From JBBQWT01 sp038210375 (GTDB lineage: Bacteria > Acidobacteriota > Terriglobia > Terriglobales > Acidobacteriaceae), in contig JBBQWT010000034.1 of assembly GCA_038210375.1 (NCBI GenBank), forward strand, positions 1 to 27,903: 27,903 nucleotides of DNA. Direction: 5' to 3'. The notes beneath the pieces were generated by a model. The model did no database searches and was not told where the DNA came from. It saw nothing but the letters and a program-made list of their open reading frames with translations. Both the position numbers and the translations under genes were made by a program. This document shows positions 7,773-16,249 of this stretch, one piece after another (the first letter of the stretch is position 1; the number at the start of each line of letters is the position of its first letter).

Positions 7773-9500
7773 TTGACGATTCAAGGCTGGTCACAAATCG
7801 GATTGTTCTGCCTGGTGATTTTCCTGCTTACCAAGCCTGTTGGTGGGTTCATGGCGAAGGTATTCAGCCGGGAAAAAACTTTTCTTGATCCCGTGCTGCG
7901 CCCGCTGGAAAAAGCAATCTATCGCGCGAGCGGCATCCATGAAGACGATGAAATGCATTGGACGCGGTATGCGCGCGCCCTCTTGCTGTTCAGCGCCGTG
8001 GGACTCCTCTTCACTTACCTGTTGCAACGGATCCAGGCCCACCTGCCGCTTAACCCACAGGGTTTCCCCAATGTTCCGCCGGCACTGGCCTTCAACACCG
8101 CCGTAAGTTTCACCACCAACACCAACTGGCAGGCGTATTCGGGCGAAAGCACCATGAGTTACCTCACCCAGATGGCGGGCCTGGCATTTCATAATTTCAC
8201 TTCGGCGGCGGCGGGCCTGGCGGTGGCCATCGCCTTTATTCGCGGCCTGGCGCGCCGTGAGAGTGACAGTATTGGAAACTTCTGGGTAGATCTTACCCGC
8301 TCCATCCTCTGGGTCCTATTGCCGGCATGCGTCTTGGGGGCGCTTATGTTTGTGTCGCAGGGCGTCATCCAGAATTTTGCCGCCTACACCCCGGTACAAA
8401 CCGTAGAAGGAGCAAAGTTACTCATTCCCCAGGGTCCAGTCGCCTCGCAGGAGATCATCAAGCAACTTGGCACCAACGGCGGCGGGTTTTTTAATGCTAA
8501 TTCCTCCCATCCGTTTGAGAATCCCACGCCCCTGAGCAACTTTCTCCAGATGGTGTGTATCTTCGCCATCCCCGCTGGTCTGACCTACACCCTGGGCCGA
8601 TTTACGCGCAACCAACGCCACGGCTGGGCGGTACTGGCTGCCATGTCGGCGCTGTTTCTCGCCGGCGTCACCACCGTTTACTGGGCGGAAAGCAAGGGAA
8701 ACCCACTCCTGGCAAGCGCCGGCGTCGATCAGAAACAAACAGCCAACCAGCCGGGCGGCAACATGGAAGGGAAGGAAAGCCGCTTTGCTATCGCTGATTC
8801 GGCGTTGTTCGCCACCATTACCACCGGCGCCTCGTGCGGCGCGGTCAACAGTTTTCATGACAGCTTTACTCCTCTGGCCGGCATGGTCCTGATGCTCAAC
8901 ATCATGCTGGGCGAGGTAATTTTCGGCGGCGTGGGTGCGGGTATGTACGGCATGCTTCTGTTTGTCGTTCTCACGGTTTTTATTGCGGGGTTGATGATCG
9001 GCCGCACCCCCGAATACCTGGGCAAGAAGATCGAGTCGAAAGAAGTCAAGATGGCGATGCTGGCCCTGCTGGTACTCGAATTTTCCATCCTGGGTTTTTC
9101 GGCGATTGGGGTGCTTGTTCCCGCCGGACTCTCTTCCATTAGCAATCCTGGCCCGCATGGTCTCTCGCAGATTCTTTACGCCTTCACTTCAGCCACGGGA
9201 AACAATGGCAGCGCATTCGCCGGGCTCAACGCCAACACCAATTTTTACAATCTCACTACCGCGCTGGCCATGCTGTTCGGCCGGTTCTTCATGATCATCC
9301 CGCTGCTGGCCATCGCCGGTTCCCTGGCGCGAAAGAAAATCACTCCTCCCAGCCTGGGGACATTTCCCGTGGAGGGGCCGCTATTTACTTCGCTGCTGGT
9401 GTCGGTAGTACTCATCGTGGGCGCCCTCACGTTCCTGCCTGCGCTGGCGCTCGGTCCGATTCTGGAGCACTTCCTCATGCAAGCCGGAAAGGTGTTTTGA
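7773..9500 (+). CDS. kdpA: KdpA, K+-translocating subunit
   Basis: A 575-aa polytopic inner-membrane protein of the potassium-transporter superfamily and the ion-selective subunit of KdpFABC. The pore-loop segments are visible: TNTNWQAYSGEST, GTNGGGFFNANSSHPFENPT, TTGASCGAVNS and ATGNNGSAFAG. The length is close to the family norm of about 560. The start is TTG at 7773 with GGAG seven bases upstream, giving MTIQGWSQIGLF. It is followed by kdpB after a single base, so the two are translationally coupled. Nothing is missing or unusual. Confidence 0.97.
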   Translation: MTIQGWSQIGLFCLVIFLLTKPVGGFMAKVFSREKTFLDPVLRPLEKAIYRASGIHEDDEMHWTRYARALLLFSAVGLLFTYLLQRIQAHLPLNPQGFPNVPPALAFNTAVSFTTNTNWQAYSGESTMSYLTQMAGLAFHNFTSAAAGLAVAIAFIRGLARRESDSIGNFWVDLTRSILWVLLPACVLGALMFVSQGVIQNFAAYTPVQTVEGAKLLIPQGPVASQEIIKQLGTNGGGFFNANSSHPFENPTPLSNFLQMVCIFAIPAGLTYTLGRFTRNQRHGWAVLAAMSALFLAGVTTVYWAESKGNPLLASAGVDQKQTANQPGGNMEGKESRFAIADSALFATITTGASCGAVNSFHDSFTPLAGMVLMLNIMLGEVIFGGVGAGMYGMLLFVVLTVFIAGLMIGRTPEYLGKKIESKEVKMAMLALLVLEFSILGFSAIGVLVPAGLSSISNPGPHGLSQILYAFTSATGNNGSAFAGLNANTNFYNLTTALAMLFGRFFMIIPLLAIAGSLARKKITPPSLGTFPVEGPLFTSLLVSVVLIVGALTFLPALALGPILEHFLMQAGKVF

Positions 9501-9501
9501 T

Positions 9502-11547
9502 ATGGCAAGCCGTCAATCCCGGGCGCTGGATATTTTCAGCCCCGGAATCATTCGCCGGGCGGTCGTGGATTCGCTCCGCAAGCTCGATCCGCGGTGGATG
9601 GCGCGCAACCCGGTCATGTTCGTGGTTGAGGTGGGCAGCGTACTTACGACCTTTCTCGTGGGGCGCGACTTGCTGGCGCGCGATTTAGCTGTGTTCAAGT
9701 TCGAGCTGCAGATCACCTTGTGGCTATGGTTTACCGTTCTGTTCGCCAACTTTGCCGAGGCCATGGCGGAAGGCCGGGGCAAGGCCCAGGCCGACACCCT
9801 GCGCAAGACCAAGACCGAGACCGCCGCGCGGCGCATCACCCAGGGCCGCGAAGAAATGGTGGCGGCGGCGATGTTGCGGCGCGGCGACGTCATCATGGTC
9901 CGCGCCGGTGAACTGATTCCCGGCGACGGCGAAACCATCGAAGGCGTGGCATCGGTGGATGAATCCGCCATCACCGGCGAATCCGCTCCCGTCATCCGCG
10001 AAGCTGGTGGAGACCGGTCGGCGGTGACCGGCGGCACCCGTGTGTTGTCGGACTGGCTGCGCATCGAGGTGCGTTCCAATCCCGGCGAAACCTTTCTCGA
10101 TCGCATGATTGCGCTGGTGGAAGGCGCGGTGCGGCAGAAGACGCCCAACGAGATCGCCCTGAACATCCTGCTCGCCGGCTTGACCCTGATCTTCCTGCTG
10201 GTGGTCGTGACCTTGCAGCCGTTCGCCATCTATTCTCACGTTCCCCAAAGCATCACCGTTCTGGTGGCGCTGCTGGTGTGCCTGATACCGACAACCATTG
10301 GCGGGCTGCTGCCGGCGATCGGCATCGCCGGAATGGATCGCCTGGTGCAGAGAAACGTTCTGGCGGTTTCAGGCCGCGCGGTCGAGGCTGCCGGCGACGT
10401 AAACACGTTGCTGCTGGATAAGACCGGAACCATCACCCTGGGCAATCGTCAGGCGTCTGAATTTGTACCGGCTGACGGCGTGCCCCCGGAAAAACTGGCG
10501 GAAGCCGCGCAACTGGCGTCGCTCTCTGACGAAACTCCGGAAGGCCGTTCCATCGTGGTGCTGGCCAAAGAGCTTTACCAGTTGCGCGCCGGCGACGTGG
10601 AGGCCACCGAGGCGGCTTTTATCCCATTCACTGCGCAAACCCGCATGTCGGGCGTCGATTACCAGGCGCGCGTCATCCGCAAAGGGGCCCCTGACGCTAT
10701 ACGCAAGTATGTGATTGCCGGCGGTGGCGAGGTGGCCGCGCAGGTCACATCCGCGGTGGAAAAAATCGCCAATACCGGCGGGACACCTTTGCTGGTGGCG
10801 GAAAACTTTCGCATTCTGGGCGTAGTTCATCTTAAAGACATAGTGAAGGGCGGAATCAAGGAACGGTTCGCGCAGCTTCGCGCCATGGGCATCAAGACCG
10901 TGATGATCACCGGCGATAACCCGCTCACCGCGGCGGCCATCGCTCGCGAGGCCGGACTCGATGATTTTCTCGCCGAAGCCACGCCCAAAGACAAGATGGA
11001 TTTGATTCGCCGCGAGCAAAGTGACGGCAAACTCGTGGCCATGACCGGGGATGGCACCAACGACGCCCCCGCGCTCGCCCAGGCCGATGTGGGCGTGGCC
11101 ATGAACAGCGGCACCATGGCCGCCAAGGAAGCGGGCAACATGGTGGACCTCGATTCCAACCCCACCAAGTTGATCGAGATCGTGGAGGTTGGCAAGCAAT
11201 TGCTGATGACTCGCGGCGCGCTCACCACTTTTTCCATCGCCAACGACGTCGCCAAATACTTTGCCATCATTCCCGCGATGTTTGCCGTAGCGTATCCCCA
11301 ACTGGAACCGCTGAACATCATGCACCTGCACAGCCCCACCAGCGCCATTCTCTCGGCTGTCATTTTCAACGCGCTGATCATCGTGGCCCTGATCCCTCTG
11401 GCTTTGAAAGGGATTGCCTACCGGCCGTTAGGCGCGGGAGCGGTGCTGCGGCGCAACCTTTTGATCTATGGAGTGGGAGGCATTCTCGTGCCTTTTGCGG
11501 GAATCAAGTTGATCGACGTCATGATCACCGCGGTGAGGCTGGCATGA
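9502..11547 (+). CDS. kdpB: KdpB, P-type ATPase subunit
   Basis: A 681-aa catalytic subunit of KdpFABC that couples ATP hydrolysis to K+ uptake. The actuator motif TGES ends at Ser161, the residue matching the inhibitory phospho-serine of the E. coli enzyme. The phosphorylation motif DKTGTIT begins at Asp306. The nucleotide-binding segment has KGAPDAI, and the hinge has TGDNPLTAAAIA and MTGDGTNDAPALAQADVG. Length and motif spacing match E. coli KdpB almost exactly. AAGGTG lies seven bases before the ATG, inside the end of kdpA. It should be intact and functional. Confidence 0.98.
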   Translation: MASRQSRALDIFSPGIIRRAVVDSLRKLDPRWMARNPVMFVVEVGSVLTTFLVGRDLLARDLAVFKFELQITLWLWFTVLFANFAEAMAEGRGKAQADTLRKTKTETAARRITQGREEMVAAAMLRRGDVIMVRAGELIPGDGETIEGVASVDESAITGESAPVIREAGGDRSAVTGGTRVLSDWLRIEVRSNPGETFLDRMIALVEGAVRQKTPNEIALNILLAGLTLIFLLVVVTLQPFAIYSHVPQSITVLVALLVCLIPTTIGGLLPAIGIAGMDRLVQRNVLAVSGRAVEAAGDVNTLLLDKTGTITLGNRQASEFVPADGVPPEKLAEAAQLASLSDETPEGRSIVVLAKELYQLRAGDVEATEAAFIPFTAQTRMSGVDYQARVIRKGAPDAIRKYVIAGGGEVAAQVTSAVEKIANTGGTPLLVAENFRILGVVHLKDIVKGGIKERFAQLRAMGIKTVMITGDNPLTAAAIAREAGLDDFLAEATPKDKMDLIRREQSDGKLVAMTGDGTNDAPALAQADVGVAMNSGTMAAKEAGNMVDLDSNPTKLIEIVEVGKQLLMTRGALTTFSIANDVAKYFAIIPAMFAVAYPQLEPLNIMHLHSPTSAILSAVIFNALIIVALIPLALKGIAYRPLGAGAVLRRNLLIYGVGGILVPFAGIKLIDVMITAVRLA

Positions 11548-11583
11548 CGTTTCAGAAACCGGTAATCAGAAAGTTGAAACATT

Positions 11584-12150
11584 ATGCTGCGTGACTTGAA
11601 AATTGCTTTTCTTCTGACCGTGGTGATCGTGATTCTTACCGGGGTCATCTATCCCCTGGCGGTGACCGGTATGGCGCGGGTCTTGTTTCCGGCCAAGGCC
11701 GCCGGTTCCCTGGTCAGGGATGCAAGCAACCACGTCATCGGATCGACGTTGCTGGGGCAATCGTTTGCGTGGCCAAAATATTTTCACGGCCGCCCATCGG
11801 CGGCCGGCGCCGGGTATGACCCCATGAGCTCCGGGGCATCAAACCTCGCCGCCACTAATCGAAAACTGGTGGAGGGTGTGAAGGCCAACGTGGCCGGCGC
11901 CGGAGGCACGGGACCGGTGCCCATCGACCTGGTGACCAATTCGGCCAGCGGTCTTGATCCGGATATAAGCGTTGCGGCAGCGTTGTATCAAGTCCCCCGG
12001 GTAACGTTGGCGCGCCACTTGGATGCGAAAGTCGTGGAAGAACTGGTGAGCCGTCACATTACCGAGCCGCAGTTCGGCTTGCTGGGTGAACGGCGGGTCA
12101 ACGTGCTGGCGCTTAACCTCGACCTCGACCGGTTAAAGACCAATCCCTAA
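11584..12150 (+). CDS. kdpC: KdpC, accessory subunit of the K+-transporting ATPase
   Basis: A 188-aa protein with one N-terminal membrane span (IAFLLTVVIVILTGVIYPLA) and a periplasmic domain containing QSFAWPKYFHGRPSAAGAGY, ATNRKL and a C-terminal DPDISVAAALYQVPRVTLAR. These are standard KdpC landmarks. KdpC sits against KdpA in the complex and is needed for activity. A 36-base gap separates it from kdpB, larger than the other spacings in the operon, and the ribosome site is weak. It is followed by the porin gene after 52 bases with no obvious terminator between. Confidence 0.96.
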   Translation: MLRDLKIAFLLTVVIVILTGVIYPLAVTGMARVLFPAKAAGSLVRDASNHVIGSTLLGQSFAWPKYFHGRPSAAGAGYDPMSSGASNLAATNRKLVEGVKANVAGAGGTGPVPIDLVTNSASGLDPDISVAAALYQVPRVTLARHLDAKVVEELVSRHITEPQFGLLGERRVNVLALNLDLDRLKTNP

Positions 12151-12202
12151 GTTTGCCAACAGCAAGGTTCAAAACGCAACCAACCAACGCATAGGTGTTT
12201 CT

Positions 12203-13399
12203 ATGAGAATAGTTCTCGCTCTCCTCGCCGCTATCATGACCATCGTCTCGGTTCCTGCGCCCGCCTGCGCCCAAACGTCCCCTTCCGCCGGGCCTGAGGT
12301 GGGTGCGGAACCTGCATCCCCCCAGAAATCCACAGTCCAGGTCAGCCCGGAATGGCAGTATGGCGGCTTTGTGGACGGGGGTTATCTGGGCGATTTCAAT
12401 CAGCCCGCCAATCACCTGTTTCGCAGCCGCGGCACCACCTTCCATGTCGATGAAGCTGACCTGAATATGGCGGCGGTTTACCTGCGAAAACTTGCCTCGG
12501 AAAAATCACGATGGGGAATCGAGCTCACGGGGCAGGCGGGCAAGGATTCCGAGGCCTTCGGGTATTCAGCCACCGCACCCAACCTGGGCGGATCCAAGGG
12601 GCTCCGCCACCTGGGTCCCACCAACGTTTCCTATTTGTTTCCCGCCGGAAAGGGTTTGACGGTGCAAGCCGGCATCTTCAATAGCTTGATCGGCTACGAC
12701 TCGTTGTATGCGAAAGACAACCTGAACTACAGCCGCCCCTGGGGCGCCGACTTCACTCCTTATTTCATGATGGGAATCAATGCCAGTTATCCGTTTTCCG
12801 AAAAACTTACCGGCAGCGTGTTTCTCATCAATGGATATTTTCACCTGGCCCACGCCAACAATGTTCCCAGCACCGGTGGACAGCTTGCTTATAAGCCCAA
12901 TGGCCACCTCACCTTGAAGCAGACCGTGCTTTACGGTCCCCACCAGGCCGATACTTCGCTTGAGTTCTGGCGCTTTCTCTCAGACAGCTCCGCCGAATGG
13001 AAGACCGGCCGTTACACTGCGGCATTCGAATATTTCGCCGGAACCGAAACCGTGTCGGCGCCCGGAAATCCCCGCGGGTTGTGGATGTCGTCTCAATTGC
13101 CTCTGCATCTGGTACTGAACAGCAGGCTCAGCCTCACCGTGCGTCCTGAGGTTTATTGGGACCGCGATGGTCGAACCACCGGATTCGCGCAAACCGTCAA
13201 GGCCAATACCACCACCCTGGAATACCGCATTCCATATCGCCAGGCGGCTGCGATTTTTCGACTGGAACACCGGATCGATGATTCGCGTGGACCAGCCGGC
13301 GGCTTTTTCAAGGATGCGGCGCCTGCGGGCTTGACGCCGACCCAGAACCTTCTGGGTGTCGCCATCATTTTGACCTTTGATTCCCACTTCCATCTTTAG
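12203..13399 (+). CDS. Kdp-linked outer-membrane porin (BBP2-like beta-barrel)
   Basis: A 398-aa exported protein. The signal peptide (about 1-24) ends APACAQ, followed by a Pro/Ser/Ala-rich linker of about 25 residues. The barrel begins near WQYGGFVDGGYLGDFNQP; this opening, the FHVDEADLNM phrase and the GxxxSLIGYD segment are typical of the 'putative beta-barrel porin-2' group. The last residues (LTFDSHFHL) look like a terminal strand. It sits 52 bases after kdpC in the same direction, so it is probably induced with the pump and could admit K+ or other solutes across the outer membrane. That role is inferred from position. AGGTG precedes the ATG. Confidence 0.8.
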   Translation: MRIVLALLAAIMTIVSVPAPACAQTSPSAGPEVGAEPASPQKSTVQVSPEWQYGGFVDGGYLGDFNQPANHLFRSRGTTFHVDEADLNMAAVYLRKLASEKSRWGIELTGQAGKDSEAFGYSATAPNLGGSKGLRHLGPTNVSYLFPAGKGLTVQAGIFNSLIGYDSLYAKDNLNYSRPWGADFTPYFMMGINASYPFSEKLTGSVFLINGYFHLAHANNVPSTGGQLAYKPNGHLTLKQTVLYGPHQADTSLEFWRFLSDSSAEWKTGRYTAAFEYFAGTETVSAPGNPRGLWMSSQLPLHLVLNSRLSLTVRPEVYWDRDGRTTGFAQTVKANTTTLEYRIPYRQAAAIFRLEHRIDDSRGPAGGFFKDAAPAGLTPTQNLLGVAIILTFDSHFHL

Positions 13400-13422
13400 A
13401 CTTCGCTCAGCACAGTTCACCT

Positions 13423-13450
13423 CTTAACAACTTCTTTAGGAAGACTTTAG
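13423..13450 (+). promoter_or_regulatory. Second 11-bp-periodic operator (PhoB/KdpE-like)
   Basis: CTTAAC (13423), CTTTAG (13434) and CTTTAG (13445) start exactly 11 bases apart. The first hexamer is identical to the outer ones upstream of kdpF. It lies between the porin stop and a 33-aa membrane peptide. No good -10 is visible at the expected distance; CCTAAT at 13472 is too far. Confidence 0.45.
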
Positions 13451-13531
13451 GTATTGCAAAGACTGCGGGATGCCTAATGGATTTCGCAGGCCGCGCGCAG
13501 CTCTTCAACGGCCTGATTCGGATGTGTACCG

Positions 13532-13633
13532 ATGGATATCCAGATCGCAGTGGCAATTCTTATGTTGATTTCCGCCGCGTTTTTACTCTTTTGCCTGAGA
13601 GGATTTTTTCTTGAATGGCGAAAAGGGAAGTGA
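13532..13633 (+). CDS. 33-aa single-span membrane peptide
   Basis: The peptide begins MDIQIAVAILMLISAAFLLF and ends with an amphipathic basic tail, GFFLEWRKGK. One helix spans the membrane, with the positive tail probably cytoplasmic. It is not KdpF, because the RxEKF tail is absent. No strong ribosome site is visible. The evidence for it is the clean membrane-helix composition, the periodic operator about 80 bases upstream, and its place directly after the kdp-porin unit. It may be a regulator or stabiliser of the K+ system, but nothing in the sequence proves this. Confidence 0.45.
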   Translation: MDIQIAVAILMLISAAFLLFCLRGFFLEWRKGK

Positions 13634-13729
13634 ACAACGCATATCGGCCACCAACCGCGTACCTCCGATCAACCAGAACGCGCCCGCGCGGCGACAATCG
13701 AAGCACAAGAGCCAATTGCAGGTCTAGGG

Positions 13730-15163
13730 TCATGCCCAGACTAGCGTCGTCAGCGAATCCGGTTTTAAATTCACGTCGGCCTGCAACCAGTTCAACCGCA
13801 GAGACACCGTTCGCTCCGCGCCGGGATTGGTGATCACCACCGCGCGGCTGCCGTCGGGGTTGACCACCGCCACATGCTCCACGCCGCCGGCCGCGCTTTG
13901 CGAATCGAAGCGGCGCGCGCCCCGCCGGATAAATCGGGAGAACTGCGCCAGCGCCCAATACTGCCCGCTGTACTCGATAGCTTTGCTTTGCGAATCGATG
14001 CTGACCACTCCGCCGCAGGGGAACGGACCCAGGTTGGGCCGGCCCTTCTCGTCGAGCGCCAGGTTCCACGCGGTAATCGAACGGCACCAGTTGCGCAGTA
14101 CCGCGGTAAAAACCTTGCCCCATTTTGACCAGTCGGTGTGGTAGTCGGGGTTGGTGTAGTCGGGGCCGCCTTCGGTCCAGTGCATGCCGGCGTCAGGATG
14201 CAACGCGTGTGCCTGGCTCATCAACTCGGGCTTGCCCACGTACCCGTGCCACGCCACCGCGTTGGCGTACTGGCGCATTTCAGGGTCGTCGAGCTCGCAC
14301 ACCGCGCGTCCCCACAGGTTGTAGTTGTGGTCGAGGATCCATATCTTCGTTGCCATCTGGTTCTTGCGCAGCAGCGGGCCCAGGAATTTTACGAATTCCA
14401 TCTCGTATTCCTGGGGAAAGATGCACGCCGGCATGCGGCCATCCTGATCGGTATCGACTTCGTTTTGCGGGGTCACGCACTGCACGGGGACGCCCTCCTT
14501 CGCGTATTCCTGCAGAAATTTCACAAAGTATTGCGCGTAAATTGCCAGGTAGCGGCGCCGCATGGAACCGCCCAGCATCGAGCCGCCGGATTTCATCCAG
14601 CCCGGCGGGCTCCAGGGCGTACCGAAGAGGAACAGCTCGGGATTTTCTTGGCGGGCCTGCCGCAATACCGGCAGAATATATTCACGGTCGTGCGCGATGG
14701 AAAATCTCTTGAGCTCAGGATCGGCGGGGCCGTCGTCATAGCTGTAGACGCTGGTCGAATAGTCGCTCGATCCCATGCACACCCGGCAGACGTTCAATCC
14801 CATCCGGGAAGGATGGAACATCTCGTGCAGCAATTGTTCGCGGGCCGCAGCGGGCAGCTGGTTGAGCATGTAACAAGCGCCGTCGGTAAACGCGCCGCCG
14901 AACCCTAAAATTTCCTGGAACGTCTTTTCCGGATAAAGGGTGATGGCGCCAGCCGGCGAAGGCGCCACCGCCTGCCGCCACGCGATCCCGGCGGCCTGGG
15001 CGCACTGCACCTGGGGGTTGGTGACCCAAACCGCGATGTCCCCGGGAGTGTCCGCGGCGGCGGCGCTGGGTTGCAGGGAAGGGACGAGATCGGCGGCGGC
15101 AGTCGCCGCCAGGCCCAATGCTGAAAGTTTGAGAAAGTCGCGGCGGGTTGATGGAATTGTCAT
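13730..15163 (-). CDS. GH30-family glycoside hydrolase, Tat-exported
   Basis: A 477-aa enzyme of the glucosylceramidase / beta-1,6-glucanase family. The N-terminus has a Tat signal, TRRDFLKLSALGLAATAAA. The barrel shows GFGGAFTDGACYML (about 87-100), the GTPWSPPGWMKSGG stretch (181-194), the acid/base Glu235 in TPQNEVD and the nucleophile Glu331 in HWTEGGPD, followed by the C-terminal beta domain. These are the classic GH30 landmarks, so it should hydrolyse beta-linked glucosides or glucans outside the cytoplasm. The exact substrate cannot be read from the sequence. The ATG at 15163 is preferred: AGGTGAG lies just upstream and the twin-arginine then begins at residue 7. A start ten codons earlier is possible. 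It is unrelated to its kdp neighbours. Confidence 0.9.
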   Translation of the reverse strand: MTIPSTRRDFLKLSALGLAATAAADLVPSLQPSAAAADTPGDIAVWVTNPQVQCAQAAGIAWRQAVAPSPAGAITLYPEKTFQEILGFGGAFTDGACYMLNQLPAAAREQLLHEMFHPSRMGLNVCRVCMGSSDYSTSVYSYDDGPADPELKRFSIAHDREYILPVLRQARQENPELFLFGTPWSPPGWMKSGGSMLGGSMRRRYLAIYAQYFVKFLQEYAKEGVPVQCVTPQNEVDTDQDGRMPACIFPQEYEMEFVKFLGPLLRKNQMATKIWILDHNYNLWGRAVCELDDPEMRQYANAVAWHGYVGKPELMSQAHALHPDAGMHWTEGGPDYTNPDYHTDWSKWGKVFTAVLRNWCRSITAWNLALDEKGRPNLGPFPCGGVVSIDSQSKAIEYSGQYWALAQFSRFIRRGARRFDSQSAAGGVEHVAVVNPDGSRAVVITNPGAERTVSLRLNWLQADVNLKPDSLTTLVWA

Positions 15164-15334
15164 TTTGCTCACCTGGGCAATTTTGGTGGGCAAAATATAG
15201 CACGGCGCAAGCGCCGGAAAGGCGAGGAGTGAAGGTCGGCTTCTCCCGAAGGTTTATACGGGCAGAGAAATGAAGGAGAGAGCGAAAGCTGGTGTTGCAG
15301 ATAGGAAGCGGACCAATGGAGGAAGCGGATATGC

Positions 15335-15538
15335 CTACAGTTCGACCTTCGTCCGGGTGCGAGAAATCCCCCGGGGAACCAGCACCCGGTGGCGGCGAAA
15401 CAGGGCGAACACCAGCTTGATCTCCTCATCCCTCTTGCTTCGGTCGGGGATGGCTATGGCCTTGGAAAAGAGTTCAAAATATTCATTAAAGTTTTGAGTC
15501 GAGGCCCTTTTCTTTTTGTCGAGCGTAGAAGTTTTCAA
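15335..15538 (-). CDS. Small hypothetical protein (67 aa)
   Basis: Family not recognised. The start is TTG at 15538 with a good GGAGG six bases upstream. The product is basic (KTSTLDKKKRAS at the N-terminus) with a likely helix around NFNEYFELFSKAIAI and a C-terminal RRHRVLVPRG. It overlaps the end of the upstream small ORF by 53 bases in another frame. The pair may be two coupled genes or one gene broken by a frameshift. Coding evidence is the ribosome site and composition only. Confidence 0.4.
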   Translation of the reverse strand: MKTSTLDKKKRASTQNFNEYFELFSKAIAIPDRSKRDEEIKLVFALFRRHRVLVPRGISRTRTKVEL

Positions 15539-15674
15539 AAAGTTCCTCCAGCTGTATCGCCGGGAAGTCGCGTGAAAGGCGATGAAGTTCTGCCTGCGAA
15601 TCCGCTTGGGTAATACCCGAATCAGGAATAATTATCCTGATTGCCGCCGGGCCAATCTGTTCTAAATTGCTCAT
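15486..15674 (-). CDS. Small hypothetical protein (62 aa)
   Basis: Family not recognised. An acidic, helical product, with a middle segment AELHRLSRDFPAIQLEELFE and a charged tail RQKEKGLDSKL. It starts at an ATG without a ribosome site and overlaps the following small ORF by 53 bases. It could be the first half of a frameshifted gene or a real partner. Confidence is low. Confidence 0.3.
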   Translation of the reverse strand: MSNLEQIGPAAIRIIIPDSGITQADSQAELHRLSRDFPAIQLEELFENFYARQKEKGLDSKL

Positions 15675-15751
15675 GTTTGGAATTAGATTGAGACTGCCGG
15701 GAATGGAGGACGACTTCGCTCACGTTGGTAATCTTGAAGGCCGCCCAGGGC

Positions 15752-15940
15752 CTTCCTCTATCGGCCGGCTGCGTTTCACCTTTAATGAAGGACTGGAGTG
15801 TGGATGGGAGCAGCGGACTTCAGAGTCTATGTCACAACCGGGGCGCCGAATTCAAGAGTTCTTGTTCTTCAGTGGAAGCAGCGGCCTTCGGGCCGCTGAA
15901 CAGGTGTCTTTAGCAGTGCGGCTTTAGCCGCTGTGACGAG
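15752..15940 (+). repeat. Dispersed intergenic repeat, locus 1, forward copy
   Basis: About 190 bases that align at a constant early offset with 24781-24975: TCGGCC..TGCGTTTCA, then GGGAGCAGCGGA, TTCAGAG and TCACAACC, then GTGGAAGCAG and two small hairpins (GCGGCCTTCGGGCCGC at about 15887, and GCGGCTTTAGCCGC at about 15919). The hairpins and length suggest a non-coding REP/MITE-like element. Confidence 0.7.
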
Positions 15941-15972
15941 TAGTGAATTGAGTCCCGAAACCGCATCGCAAT

Positions 15973-16180
15973 CACTCTCCACCGGGGCTAAAGCCCAAAT
16001 CGTAATAATCAACTATTCAGTGGGCTTTGAAGCCCACCGCTTCCACCGAAATGCAAAAGAGTTCTTCGCGTGTAGGAGTCTTGGCTTTGACACAAGCTCT
16101 GAAGACCGCTGTCCATCGGAAAAGCAAGACCCACTTCCGAAATTGTCTGGTTGTGACCCAGATTCTGAAGGCCGAGGCGT
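15973..16180 (-). repeat. Dispersed intergenic repeat, locus 1, reverse copy and partial copy
   Basis: Read on the minus strand, 16118 to 15973 repeats the same order: CAGCGG..TTCAGAG, then CGGTGGAAGC, a GTGGGCTTC hairpin, GAATAGTTGAT and GGGCTTTAGCCCCGGTGG. It is very close to the forward copy at 24830-24975. A second, partial reverse copy (about 16125-16180) contains GGTTGTGACCCAGATTCTGA. With the forward copy it forms a tail-to-tail pair separated by about 32 bases. Confidence 0.7.
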
Positions 16181-16249
16181 TTTTTGTTGGACATTTCTCT
16201 AAGAGAGCGGGAACGCAGGCTGATCGCGTTGGCTATTTCCACCCTCCGC

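Noticed and set aside
15700..16200. CRISPR array
   Set aside because: The repeats are long, inverted and hairpin-forming, without regular short repeats and unique spacers. No cas gene is present.
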